The notes under the pieces are model-generated. The model searched no databases. It saw only the letters and a list, made by a program, of their open reading frames with translations, and had not been told where the DNA came from. Source: Oscillospiraceae bacterium MB08-C2-2 (lineage in GTDB: Bacteria; Bacillota; Clostridia; Oscillospirales; Ruminococcaceae). From it: DNA of 64,000 nt. A program made the position numbers and the translations under genes. The DNA is taken from positions 3,122,944 to 3,186,943 of the forward strand of contig CP141729.1 of the NCBI GenBank assembly GCA_035621215.1, written 5' to 3'. Shown one piece after another: positions 1 to 8,363 of the stretch (positions are counted from its first letter, which is position 1; the number at the start of each line of letters is the position of its first letter).

Positions 1-1
1 C

Positions 2-247
2 AAAATTCAGGATGAGGTACATCGTTTTTCCATAACCCATATGAAAAGCCGCCACACCAGCACCGCCTTTGAGCTGAAAATCACACAGGTTCCTTCTATT
101 GGGCCCAAGCGAGCGGCGGCTCTCTATAAGCATTTCAAAACGGTCCGTGCCATTGAGGCGGCGGATGAGCAGACCCTTGCCGAAGCGCCGGGCATGACTA
201 AGGCGGCGGCAGCGGCTTTGTATGAATTTCTTCACGGCGGCCAGTGA
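2..247 (+). CDS. uvrC: UvrABC excinuclease subunit C, C-terminal end (partial)
   Basis: The gene enters from the left edge, so only the last 81 codons are present. The reading frame gives IQDEVHRFSITHM near its beginning, the conserved segment at the end of the UvrC RNase H-like nuclease domain. A helix-hairpin-helix region follows, with VPSIGPKRAAALYKHF and APGMTKAAAAALYEF. The family makes the dual incisions of nucleotide excision repair with UvrB; this C-terminal part binds DNA. The ATG at 41 is internal, because the frame stays open and conserved upstream of it. Confidence 0.93.
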   Translation, partial: KIQDEVHRFSITHMKSRHTSTAFELKITQVPSIGPKRAAALYKHFKTVRAIEAADEQTLAEAPGMTKAAAAALYEFLHGGQ

Positions 248-263
248 GCCTTGTCATTTCGTG

Positions 264-292
264 TTGACAGACGGGGAGAAAACGGAGATAAT
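264..292 (+). promoter_or_regulatory. SigmaA promoter for the rsmD-coaD transcript
   Basis: TTGACA at 264-269, 17 bases, GATAAT at 287-292. Transcription would begin near 296-300, at the base of the long stem of the leader element that follows. Confidence 0.8.
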
Positions 293-480
293 ATACTCAT
301 ATGCAAATGAAACAGCTACACTGTTTCATTTAAGCAGGCAAAGCCTGCCACGCAGACACCACGACATATGAGTATGAAGAACGAATGCGCCGCTTACAGC
401 GGCATACGGCAAAAGTGCCGTTGTACCAAACAGCGTTCCTGTTTGGTACGCATTCTACTTTAGAAAAGAGAAAAGCCCCA
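293..480 (+). ncRNA. Structured leader element, copy A (unnamed)
   Basis: An 11-bp stem pairs ATACTCATATG (293-303) with CATATGAGTAT (365-375). It encloses two perfect hairpins, about 306-332 and 334-348. GAAGAACGAATGC follows directly, then three hairpins (GCCGC/GCGGC, ACGGC/GCCGT, TACCAAACAG/CTGTTTGGTA), closed by GCATTCTACT and TTTAGAAAAG. A second copy with the same plan lies at 3873-4015, before an unrelated gene. Several stem pairs differ between the copies but stay complementary, which argues for a conserved RNA. I do not recognise the family; a cis-regulatory leader of rsmD is the simplest reading. Confidence 0.6.
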
Positions 481-507
481 TGCATTTTGGGGTCAGGGAG
501 GGTATTC

Positions 508-1062
508 ATGAGAGTTATTACCGGATCAGCCCGGGGAAGAAGGCTTGCCACACCCCCGGGAACCGATGTGCGTCCCACCTCCGATATGGCGAAGGAAGCC
601 ATATTCAGCATTTTGCAGATGGAGCTGGAGGAAGCGGCGGTTCTCGATCTCTTTGCCGGTTCCGGTCAACTCGGTATAGAGGCACTCAGCCGGGGGGCCC
701 GCTCCTGTGTTTTTGTGGATAACGCCAAGCTTAGCCAAAAGGCTGTGCGGGAAAATCTGGCCTCCACCCAGCTTGCCTCCAAGGGGCGGTTGATCCCGAT
801 GGATGCTGTGACCTTTTTGCAGTCCACCGCCGAGATTTTTGATATTGCCCTATTGGATCCCCCTTATCAGCAGGGGATACTGGAAAAAGCTCTGCCGCTG
901 GTTGCTTCCCATATGCGGGAGAGCGGCATTATAGTATGCGAAACCGAACGGGGAGAGGATTTGCCGGAGGTGGCGGGTTCTTTCACCAAACACCGTGAAT
1001 ATCGCTATGGAAAGGCCAAGGTGACTGTTTACCGCCAGCCTTTGGAGGAGGAGCTCCAATGA
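508..1062 (+). CDS. rsmD: 16S rRNA (guanine(966)-N(2))-methyltransferase RsmD
   Basis: A 184-residue SAM-dependent methyltransferase that modifies G966 of 16S rRNA in the small-subunit precursor. The SAM-binding motif DLFAGSG is at residues 47-53 and the catalytic DPPY at 117-120. The N-terminal MRVITGSARGRRL is typical of the family. I chose the ATG at 508 because GGGAGG lies at the right distance before it and the protein starts as its homologues do. The frame is open further upstream, to 385, but that part lies inside the leader element. The stop overlaps the start of coaD by four bases, and rsmD-coaD is a widely conserved pair. Confidence 0.95.
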   Translation: MRVITGSARGRRLATPPGTDVRPTSDMAKEAIFSILQMELEEAAVLDLFAGSGQLGIEALSRGARSCVFVDNAKLSQKAVRENLASTQLASKGRLIPMDAVTFLQSTAEIFDIALLDPPYQQGILEKALPLVASHMRESGIIVCETERGEDLPEVAGSFTKHREYRYGKAKVTVYRQPLEEELQ

Positions 1063-1553
1063 AGAAGGTAATTTGCCCGGGCAGCTTTGACCCGGTTACC
1101 AAAGGACATATTGACATCATTACCCGAGCCAGCAGCCTGTTTGATCAGGTAACCGCATTGGTGGTGATCAACCCGGAGAAAAACCCTTCCTTTACCGGGG
1201 AGGAGCGGGTTCAGATGCTGAAAAAGGCCACCCAGCACCTGCCCAATGTGACAGTGGATCACTATGAGGGGCTGCTTGCCAATTATGTACGCCGTGAGGG
1301 CGCAGTGGCCATAGCCAAAGGCCTGCGGGCTATGTCAGATTTTGAGTATGAATTCCAGATGGCTTTGACCAACAAAAAGCTGGTGCCGGAGGCGGAAACG
1401 GTGTTTCTGACCACCCAGAGCGAAAATATGTATTTATCCTCCAGTCTGGTTAAGCAGGTCGCTACCTTTAACGGGGATATTTCCGACTTTGTTCCGGAAT
1501 GCCTCTTGGATGAAATCACACGGCGGCTTTGCAGCAAATACCGTAAAATTTAG
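1059..1553 (+). CDS. coaD: Phosphopantetheine adenylyltransferase
   Basis: Transfers AMP from ATP to 4'-phosphopantetheine, the penultimate step of coenzyme A synthesis, in the cytoplasm. The 164-residue length is standard. The nucleotidyltransferase motif TKGH is at residues 14-17 after CPGSFDPV, and the second motif YLSSSLVKQ lies near residue 126. The start overlaps the rsmD stop (ATGA), so the two are translationally coupled. Confidence 0.97.
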   Translation: MKKVICPGSFDPVTKGHIDIITRASSLFDQVTALVVINPEKNPSFTGEERVQMLKKATQHLPNVTVDHYEGLLANYVRREGAVAIAKGLRAMSDFEYEFQMALTNKKLVPEAETVFLTTQSENMYLSSSLVKQVATFNGDISDFVPECLLDEITRRLCSKYRKI

Positions 1554-1572
1554 GGAAAGGGGATTAACTGCC

Positions 1573-2055
1573 ATGAATATTGAAGAAGTATTGGATACAC
1601 TGGATGAACTGCTGGATAAGGCTTGGAGCCTGCCCCTTTCTGGCGGCCGGTGCGTGGTGGATGCCGAAAAGGTGCGGGATTTGATCGATGATATCCGCAT
1701 CAATCTGCCCACCGAAATCAAGCAGGCCCGCTCCATTGTGGATGACCGCAGCGAGATTCTGAATGTGGCCCGCCGTGAGGGCGAGGGGATTATCCGCAAA
1801 GCAGAAGAAAGAGCCAAGAGCCTGATTACCCAAGAAGAAGTGGTGAAGCAGGCACAGGCAAGAGCGGCGGATATTCAGACCCAAACACAGGTTAAGGCCC
1901 GTGAAATGCGTACAGCGGCTCAGGAGTTTTCCGACGATATCCTGCGGGTTACCGAGGAATCGATGGTTAAAGCTCTCAGCGAACTAAAAAGCACCCGGCA
2001 GGCACTGCGCAACGCCAACCGCACCTCACCGCCCAAGCAAGGCGGTCAGGGCTGA
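1573..2055 (+). CDS. Coiled-coil protein of unknown function (ATPase-subunit-like)
   Basis: About 160 residues, nearly all helical and rich in Glu, Arg, Ala and Gln. It begins MNIEEVLDTLDELLDKAW and carries a long charged helix such as ARREGEGIIRKAEERAKSLI. Such proteins are often labelled as H+-ATPase subunit H or F0 subunit b because of the helix, but no other ATPase subunit is nearby. The start at 1573 follows AAAGGGG with good spacing. It lies 19 bases after coaD and ahead of the DivIVA-like gene, so it could belong to a cell-division or envelope complex. This is inference. Confidence 0.75.
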   Translation: MNIEEVLDTLDELLDKAWSLPLSGGRCVVDAEKVRDLIDDIRINLPTEIKQARSIVDDRSEILNVARREGEGIIRKAEERAKSLITQEEVVKQAQARAADIQTQTQVKAREMRTAAQEFSDDILRVTEESMVKALSELKSTRQALRNANRTSPPKQGGQG

Positions 2056-2093
2056 GAAAAGCCCACCACACTGTGTGAGAAGGAGCCTTTATT

Positions 2094-2924
2094 ATGGATA
2101 ATCAAGTGATTTTTAAGAACAGCGCTTTCGGCGGCTTCGACAAAAAAGAGGTTATGACCTATATTTATGAATTGACCTCCCAATCCCAGAGCGAACAGGA
2201 AGGCCTGAACCACCGGATTGAGGAGCTGCTTCAGGAGCGGGATGCGCTCCAGCAGCAGCTTGGGCTGGCGGATAGCCGTATCCGTACTCTGGAAACCCAT
2301 GTGGAGCAGACCTCCTCTGAGCTGACCGGCGAAAAAGCCCGTGTCATGGAAATGAACGAGAGCATCGCCAAGCTGACACAGGATCAGGATCGCCAGAAGG
2401 AAATGCTGGCCGCCCGGGAGCGGCAGGTTTCCGAGGCGCAGAACCGTCAGGTGGAAATGGCCCAGCGAATTCGGGAGCTGGAAAAATCCAGTGCCGATGT
2501 GGAAGCGGCCAAGCTGCAAATCGGCAGCCTGCTGATGGATGCCACCACCAAGTCGGATCAAATTATTGCCGCTGCTCATGAAAAGGCGGAGGAAACCGTG
2601 CAGGAGGCACAACAGCGGGCGGATACCCTTATGGAGGAGGCCAATGTCTCTCTCACGGGGATTTACCGCCAGTTCAACAGCCTGCATGATCAGATTAAAG
2701 GCATTAAGGCGGCGCTCACCGAATCCATCAGCACCATGACCGAGCAGGTGGAGCTTGTGGATGAGCTGGTACAGGAGGCTGAAAGCTCTCTTGAAGAAAG
2801 CTGCCTGCGTGAAACTGCCCCCGCCCTCGTTGTGGAAGAGGAGCTGGAAACCCCAGAAGATGAGCAGTCCCCTGATTACCCGGAACATGAGGAGCATTTT
2901 TTTCGCGTGGCCGCAGACGAATAA
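2094..2924 (+). CDS. DivIVA-domain protein
   Basis: 276 residues. The N-terminus (FKNSAFGGFDKKEVMTYIYEL) matches the membrane-binding beginning of DivIVA/GpsB proteins, where F and the GYD/GFDKKEV region anchor and dimerise the protein. From about residue 30 to 230 it is a long coiled coil. The tail from about 235 is acidic. DivIVA proteins mark curved membrane at poles and septa. AGAAGGAGC precedes the ATG. It follows the preceding coiled-coil gene by 38 bases, so co-transcription is likely. Confidence 0.82.
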   Translation: MDNQVIFKNSAFGGFDKKEVMTYIYELTSQSQSEQEGLNHRIEELLQERDALQQQLGLADSRIRTLETHVEQTSSELTGEKARVMEMNESIAKLTQDQDRQKEMLAARERQVSEAQNRQVEMAQRIRELEKSSADVEAAKLQIGSLLMDATTKSDQIIAAAHEKAEETVQEAQQRADTLMEEANVSLTGIYRQFNSLHDQIKGIKAALTESISTMTEQVELVDELVQEAESSLEESCLRETAPALVVEEELETPEDEQSPDYPEHEEHFFRVAADE

Positions 2925-3071
2925 AGGCCCTTCGCTAAGCGGCGGGGAGACTTTCAGGCGGGAGAAAAACCCGCAGGCCCGGGCAGCGGAGGCAATCCGA
3001 TCCAAGCGCAAATCCAAGCGGGATTGGGGGCCCATTGATTCTCCGGCGGGCATCAAAAATGCATTGACACA

Positions 3072-3623
3072 TTGGATAGGCGGGTGGTTCCGATAGAATC
3101 ACGGATTGAGGTCTCAGAGCTGAGGGCGAAAATTCCTCAGCTTTCGGCCTGTGATAAAATATTGCTTTCCGGCGTGGTTTATACCGCCCGGGATGCGGCT
3201 CACGGACGCATGTTTCAGGCTCTGGAGCAGGGCAGGCCCCTGCCCTTTGAACTGAGAGATTCTGTTATCTATTATGCCGGGCCTACCCCCACTCAACCGG
3301 GGCGGGTCATCGGTTCCTGCGGCCCCACCACCTCCGGCCGGATGGATGGCTTCACCCCCCGGCTTATGGATTTGGGCCTTGTGGCAACCATTGGCAAAGG
3401 GGTGCGTTCCCCCCAGGTGGTGGAAGCCATTGTGCGCAATGGCGGAATTTACCTCTGTGCGCTGGGCGGTGCCGGTGCACTGGTGGCCAGCTGCGTGAAG
3501 GATTGCTGTGTGGTGGATTACGAAGACTTGGGCTGTGAATCGATAAAACGGCTTACAGTGCGGGATTTACCTCTGATTGTCGGGGTGGATTCCCGGGGGA
3601 AAAGTATATTTGATCGAGGCTGA
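3072..3623 (+). CDS. Fumarate hydratase / tartrate dehydratase beta-subunit family protein
   Basis: About 183 residues of the iron-sulfur hydro-lyase C-terminal domain. Conserved segments are KILLSGVVYTARDAAHGRM, YYAGPTPTQPGRVIGSCGPTTSGRMD and TIGKGVRSPQVVEAI. In class I fumarases and tartrate dehydratases the beta subunit or domain works with an alpha part that holds the 4Fe-4S cluster. No alpha gene is adjacent. The start is uncertain: TTG at 3072 and GTG at 3084 are the candidates, neither with a good ribosome binding site. Homologues have about 20 residues before the KILLSG segment, which fits either. Confidence 0.8.
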   Translation: MDRRVVPIESRIEVSELRAKIPQLSACDKILLSGVVYTARDAAHGRMFQALEQGRPLPFELRDSVIYYAGPTPTQPGRVIGSCGPTTSGRMDGFTPRLMDLGLVATIGKGVRSPQVVEAIVRNGGIYLCALGGAGALVASCVKDCCVVDYEDLGCESIKRLTVRDLPLIVGVDSRGKSIFDRG

Positions 3624-3640
3624 AATGTCTGGTGAGGAGT

Positions 3641-3661
3641 GCCCTCGGCAGGCATTTTTTT
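3641..3661 (+). terminator. Short terminator after the fumarase beta gene
   Basis: TGCC, a seven-base loop, GGCA, then six T. The stem is short, so termination may be partial. Confidence 0.45.
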
Positions 3662-3872
3662 ATAATCGTTAAATTTCAAATTGTCTTTGTTCACAAATAT
3701 GCAATGAATTCTTGTGGGATATGCCTTAAAATAGAGGTGTATCAATTTGCTCTCTATCTTTTTCGGGGGGACAGCTCGGGATATACTGATATCCAAAAGC
3801 GGGTCATACATATATAGGGAGAGCAGAAAATTGCAGCTTTCAGCACACTGTGTATTTGAAAGCGTGCAGTAT

Positions 3873-4015
3873 ATAGTCATTTGCACATAAAACAGGTTCC
3901 AAATGACTATGAAGGACGAATTCATGCAGGTGCATCCGCACCGCATGGTAGCTCTTGGGGGCTGTTGTGTCAAACTGCTATGACTGTTTGATGCGAATTC
4001 TACTATAAAGAAAAT
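3873..4015 (+). ncRNA. Structured leader element, copy B (unnamed)
   Basis: Same plan as the element at 293-480. ATAGTCATTTG (3873-3883) pairs with CAAATGACTAT (3900-3910), here with a simple loop. GAAGGACGAATTC follows, then hairpins GGTGC/GCACC and TCAAAC/GTTTGA, closed by GAATTCTACT and ATAAAGAAAA. The element ends 11 bases before the start codon of the activase gene. The stretch 3662-3872 upstream is A+T-rich; I see no clear gene or promoter in it. Confidence 0.58.
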
Positions 4016-4026
4016 TTGGTGAAACC

Positions 4027-6981
4027 ATGTATTATACTCTGGGCATAGACGTTGGCTCCACCACGCTGAAAACGGTGGTACTCAACGAAAAAAACGAGAT
4101 TGTTGAAAAAAGCTACCAGCGGCACTTCTCTAAGGTGAGAGAAATGACGGTGGAGCATTTGCATTCCCTGAGCGAGCTTCTTGAGGGAAAAGCCCTCAAG
4201 GTGGCGGTGACCGGCTCGGCCGGGCTGGGTATTGCCAAAAGCTGCGGTCTTGAGTTTGTGCAGGAGGTTTTTGCAGCGGCCGGGGCGGTGCGGCAGCTGA
4301 TTCCTCAAACCGATGTAGTCATCGAGTTGGGTGGAGAAGATGCCAAGATCATCTTCTTGGGTGATGTGGTGGAGGAGCGGATGAACGGCACCTGTGCCGG
4401 CGGAACCGGCGCTTTTATCGACCAAATGGCTACCCTGCTGGATGTGAGTGTGCAGGAGCTGGACCGCCTGAGCCTGCACAGCGAAAAGATTTATCCCATT
4501 GCCTCCCGGTGTGGGGTGTTTGCCAAGTCGGACATACAGCCCCTGCTGAATCAGGGAGCAAAAAAAGAGGATTTGGCGGCCAGTATCTTTCAGGCGGTGG
4601 TGGATCAGACCATTACCGGTCTGGCACAGGGCAGACCCATTGAGGGGAACATTCTGTTCCTCGGCGGCCCGCTCTCCTTTCTTAAAGGCCTTCAGGATCG
4701 CTTTGTGAAAACCCTGAATCTGACGGTGAAAAACGCCATTTTCCCGGCTCTTGCCCCTTATTTTGTGGCCTTGGGCAGTGCCTATTATGCAGGAGGCTTG
4801 GGAGCTGACCGCCTCATGACCTTTGAAGAGCTTCTCGGCAAGCTGGAATCCATGGGGGATTCGGTGGGGGATATTCATATCCTGCCGCCCCTGTTTGCCA
4901 ACGGGGAGGAATACCGGGCCTTTAAGGAGCGCCACGCCTCTATGACGGTGGCGGAACAGCCAATCGAAGCCTACACCGGTAAGGCTTATCTGGGCATTGA
5001 TGCGGGCAGCACCACAACCAAACTGGCATTGATTGATGCACAGGGGCAGCTTTTATACCGCCACTATGTTTCCAACGGCGGAAACCCTCTGCCGGTGGTC
5101 AAGGGGCAGCTGGAAAAAATATATGCCCTTTGCGGCGACCGCATTGAGATTGCCGGGTGTGCTGTCACCGGTTACGGCGAAGAGCTGATGAAAAACGCCT
5201 TTTCCATTGACCACGGTCTGGTGGAAACCATGGCTCACTATACAGCTGCCAAGCATTTTGACCCAGAAGTGGATTTTATTATCGACATCGGCGGGCAGGA
5301 TATCAAGTGCTTCACCATCCGGGATGGCACAGTGGATGAGGTTATCCTCAACGAAGCCTGCTCCTCCGGGTGCGGCTCCTTTATCGAGACCTTTGCCAAA
5401 TCCATGGGCTATTCCATTGCAGAGTTTGCAGAGCTGGCAACCCGTTCCCGTGCGCCAGTGGATTTGGGCAGCCGGTGTACCGTCTTTATGAACTCTTCGG
5501 TGAAACAAGCCCAAAAAGACGGAGCCAGCGTGGAAGATATCTCTGCCGGCCTTGCCATCAGTGTTATCAAGAATGTGGTCTACAAGGTGATTCGGGCCAA
5601 AAGCGCCGAGGATTTGGGCAAAAATGTGGTGGTGCAGGGGGGAACCTTCCTCAACGATGCGGTGCTTCGCAGCTTTGAGGTGGAGCTTGGCCGCCCGGTA
5701 ATCCGTCTTTCCATTTCCGAACTGATGGGTGCCTATGGTGCGGCCCTTTATGCCCGGGCCCATACCGCTCGCCCCAGCACTTTGATTTCCCCCGAAGAGC
5801 TGCAAGGCTTTACCCATACTTCTGTAACCGCCACCTGCAAGCGCTGCACCAACAAATGCAGCCTGACAGTCAATACTTTCCCCGGCGGCAAGCGGTTTAT
5901 TTCCGGCAACAAGTGCGAGAAGGGGGCGGGAGCCTCTGTGGCCAGCAGCCTGCCCAATATGGTGGAGTTTAAATACAATTACCTGCACGCTCTGGATGGC
6001 AGGGGCGGTGACCGCCTGCGGGTGGGTCTGCCCATGGCACTGAACTTTTACGATCTCCTGCCTTTTTGGAACACCTTTTTCACCCAGCTGGGCTGTGAGG
6101 TGGTGATTTCAAGCCGTTCCTCCCGGGAGCTGTATATGAAGGGGCAGCATACCATCCCTTCGGATACAGTTTGCTATCCTGCCAAGCTGGTTCATGGGCA
6201 TATGGAGGATTTGCTGGATCAGGGAGTCGACTTGATCTTCTACCCCTGTATGACTTATAATTTTGACGAGGGCATTTCGGATAACTGCTACAACTGCCCG
6301 GTGGTGGCCTATTATCCCGAGCTTTTGCAGGCCAATATGACCCGGCTTTCCGAGACAAAATTCCTTTATCCCCACATCAGCTTGGGCGACAAGGGCTTTT
6401 TTGTAAAACGTATTTTTGAACTGCTCAAAGAGGAAATTCCCAACCTGAACCGCCGGGAAGTCAAGGCGGCGGCAGAAAAAGCCTACAAGGCCTATGAAAA
6501 ATACCACATGGATGTGGTGGAAGAGGGCCGAAAGGCACTGGTATATGCCCGTACCCATGGGAATAGTGTAATTGTGCTGGCCGGTCGCCCTTATCACATT
6601 GACCCGGAAATCAATCACGGTATCGATAAGCTGCTGGGCACTTTGGGTTTTGTTTTGGTCACCGAGGATTGTGTAAGCCCCTTGGAGAAAAAGCGGGGCC
6701 ATAATGTGCTCAACCAATGGACCTACCACGCCCGGATGTACAACGCCGCTGACTTTGTCATTAAGCAGAAAAATATGGAAATGATTCAGCTTGTTTCTTT
6801 TGGCTGCGGGCTGGATGCGGTGACTTCCGACGAGGTTCGGGATATCCTGAGGAAAAACGGGAAACTATACACACAGTTGAAAATAGACGAAATTAGCAAT
6901 TTGGGTGCGGCTAAAATTCGGCTGCGAAGCCTGCAAGCCGCAATGCTGGAACGAGAGGAGGCGGATTATACCAATGGATGA
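4027..6981 (+). CDS. 2-Hydroxyacyl-CoA dehydratase activator (BadF/HgdC-type, two ATPase domains)
   Basis: 984 residues. Two ASKHA ATPase domains stand in tandem: residues 1-265 (GIDVGSTTLKTVVL, ELGGEDAKI, NGTCAGGTGAFID) and about 320-585 (GIDAGSTTTKLALID, DIGGQDIKCF, NEACSSGCGSFIE). The cysteines of the CAGG and CSSGCG motifs are those that hold the bridging 4Fe-4S cluster in HgdC-type activators. About 400 residues follow, with many cysteines and a DUF2229-like character. The family hydrolyses ATP to push one low-potential electron into a dehydratase. The gene overlaps the next by eight bases. In many Clostridia the two parts form one polypeptide of about 1,400 residues. The true substrate is unknown. 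Confidence 0.88.
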   Translation: MYYTLGIDVGSTTLKTVVLNEKNEIVEKSYQRHFSKVREMTVEHLHSLSELLEGKALKVAVTGSAGLGIAKSCGLEFVQEVFAAAGAVRQLIPQTDVVIELGGEDAKIIFLGDVVEERMNGTCAGGTGAFIDQMATLLDVSVQELDRLSLHSEKIYPIASRCGVFAKSDIQPLLNQGAKKEDLAASIFQAVVDQTITGLAQGRPIEGNILFLGGPLSFLKGLQDRFVKTLNLTVKNAIFPALAPYFVALGSAYYAGGLGADRLMTFEELLGKLESMGDSVGDIHILPPLFANGEEYRAFKERHASMTVAEQPIEAYTGKAYLGIDAGSTTTKLALIDAQGQLLYRHYVSNGGNPLPVVKGQLEKIYALCGDRIEIAGCAVTGYGEELMKNAFSIDHGLVETMAHYTAAKHFDPEVDFIIDIGGQDIKCFTIRDGTVDEVILNEACSSGCGSFIETFAKSMGYSIAEFAELATRSRAPVDLGSRCTVFMNSSVKQAQKDGASVEDISAGLAISVIKNVVYKVIRAKSAEDLGKNVVVQGGTFLNDAVLRSFEVELGRPVIRLSISELMGAYGAALYARAHTARPSTLISPEELQGFTHTSVTATCKRCTNKCSLTVNTFPGGKRFISGNKCEKGAGASVASSLPNMVEFKYNYLHALDGRGGDRLRVGLPMALNFYDLLPFWNTFFTQLGCEVVISSRSSRELYMKGQHTIPSDTVCYPAKLVHGHMEDLLDQGVDLIFYPCMTYNFDEGISDNCYNCPVVAYYPELLQANMTRLSETKFLYPHISLGDKGFFVKRIFELLKEEIPNLNRREVKAAAEKAYKAYEKYHMDVVEEGRKALVYARTHGNSVIVLAGRPYHIDPEINHGIDKLLGTLGFVLVTEDCVSPLEKKRGHNVLNQWTYHARMYNAADFVIKQKNMEMIQLVSFGCGLDAVTSDEVRDILRKNGKLYTQLKIDEISNLGAAKIRLRSLQAAMLEREEADYTNG

Positions 6982-8305
6982 TGTGAAGGTGGTTCCCTTT
7001 ACAAAAGAAATGAAAGCAACTCATACCATTCTGGTGCCGAACATGCTGCCCATCCACTTCGATTTTATCGGCAAGGTGCTTTGTCAGGATGGCTATAAGG
7101 TGGAAATCCTCAAAACGGATCACCGCAATATTGTGGATGAAGGGCTTAAAAATGTCCACAACGATACCTGCTATCCCGCACTGCTGGTCATTGGCCAGTT
7201 TATCGATGCACTGAAAAGCGGAAAATACGATGTCAACAAAACGGCACTGCTAATCAGCCAGACCGGGGGAGGCTGCCGGGCTTCCAACTACATATTTCTT
7301 CTGCGCAAGGCGTTGGTGAAAAGCGGTCTTGGTCATGTTCCGGTGATTTCTCTGAACTTTTCGGGGCTTGAGAAAACCAGCGGCTTTCAGTTGAGCACCA
7401 AGGTGCTGATTAAAATGATATTCAGCCTGCTTTACGGCGATTTCATGATGTGCCTCGCCAACCAGTGCCTGCCCTATGAGCGCCATAAGGGCGATACACA
7501 AAAGGTGCTGGAAAAATGGACCGACTCCCTGCTCCACCAGATGGAAGGGCCGGGGTTTGTTCGCCTCAAGAAAAATTACCGGGCTATTCTGCGAGATTTT
7601 GCATCTATACCGCTGGATAAAACCGAGAAAATCAAAGTGGGTATTGTCGGGGAGATTTACCTGAAATATGCTCCCTTGGGCAACAACGATCTTGAAAAAT
7701 ATTTGGTTTCGGAAGGGGCCGAGGTGGTCAACTCCGGGTTGTTGGATTTTATATTATACTGTGTGTATAACGGAATATTCGACAAAAACCTTTATGGAAT
7801 GGGAAAATTGCGTGGAAGCCTCTCCAAGCCTATAGCTGGTTATTTGGTTTCCAAGCAGCGTGAAATGATCAAGGTGATCGCCGATCATGGAGCCTTCAAC
7901 CCGCCTGCGGATTTTGCCCGGGTGGTGAAAATGAACGAAGGCTATATCGGCCACGGTGTTAAGATGGGGGAGGGCTGGCTGCTCACCGCCGAAATGCTGG
8001 AGCTGATTCACAGCGGTGTTAACAACATTGTTACCGCACAGCCCTTTGGGTGTTTGCCCAACCACATTGTGGCCAAGGGCATGATTCGCAAAATCAAGGA
8101 TGCCTACCCCATGGCCAACATTGTGGCGGTGGATTACGATCCCGGAGCCAGCCGCATCAATCAGGAGAATCGAATTAAGCTGATGCTTGCCAATGCAAAA
8201 ATGGCACAGGGGCTTACTCATATTCAAGAGCCTACGCTGGAATACCAGAGGGTTCCCGAGCCTGCCGCAGAGGAAAAGAAAGAGAAGGAAAAAGTGCTGG
8301 CCTAA
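6974..8305 (+). CDS. 2-Hydroxyacyl-CoA dehydratase-like protein (HgdB/DUF2229-type partner)
   Basis: 443 residues from the ATG at 6974, which lies inside the end of the upstream gene after AGAGGAGG. Features include VHNDTCYPALLVIGQF and SQTGGGCRASNYIFLLRKAL, cysteine-bearing segments like those of the dehydratase subunit. Near the C-terminus is QPFGCLPNHIVAKGM, typical of this family. The C-terminal tail is charged (EEKKEKEK). With the activator it probably forms a reductive dehydratase or reductase of unknown substrate. No CoA-transferase or acyl-CoA dehydrogenase gene lies beside it. Confidence 0.83.
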   Translation: MDDVKVVPFTKEMKATHTILVPNMLPIHFDFIGKVLCQDGYKVEILKTDHRNIVDEGLKNVHNDTCYPALLVIGQFIDALKSGKYDVNKTALLISQTGGGCRASNYIFLLRKALVKSGLGHVPVISLNFSGLEKTSGFQLSTKVLIKMIFSLLYGDFMMCLANQCLPYERHKGDTQKVLEKWTDSLLHQMEGPGFVRLKKNYRAILRDFASIPLDKTEKIKVGIVGEIYLKYAPLGNNDLEKYLVSEGAEVVNSGLLDFILYCVYNGIFDKNLYGMGKLRGSLSKPIAGYLVSKQREMIKVIADHGAFNPPADFARVVKMNEGYIGHGVKMGEGWLLTAEMLELIHSGVNNIVTAQPFGCLPNHIVAKGMIRKIKDAYPMANIVAVDYDPGASRINQENRIKLMLANAKMAQGLTHIQEPTLEYQRVPEPAAEEKKEKEKVLA

Positions 8306-8325
8306 AAGGAAAGCCTCATAGTGTA

Positions 8326-8360
8326 AAAAGGACTGTGCAGTTTGGAAGCACAGTCCTTTT
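8326..8360. terminator. Bidirectional terminator between convergent genes
   Basis: AAAAGGACTGTGC and GCACAGTCCTTTT form a 13-bp stem with an eight-base loop. It lies between the ends of the dehydratase gene (+) and tmcAL (-) and carries T-runs in both directions. Confidence 0.85.
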
Positions 8361-8363
8361 CGT

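Noticed and set aside
2046-3056. A 336-codon minus-strand frame opposite the DivIVA gene
   Set aside because: It is a shadow of the coiled-coil gene, with Leu/His-rich composition, no ribosome binding site and no family match. The same holds for the long frames opposite the activase, acetate kinase, recD2 and livJ genes.
2755-3096. An open frame continuing past the DivIVA stop in another frame, with a basic tail
   Set aside because: It could reflect a frameshift near 2900, but the DivIVA protein already ends with a normal acidic tail and no homologous extension is recognised, so I kept the shorter gene.
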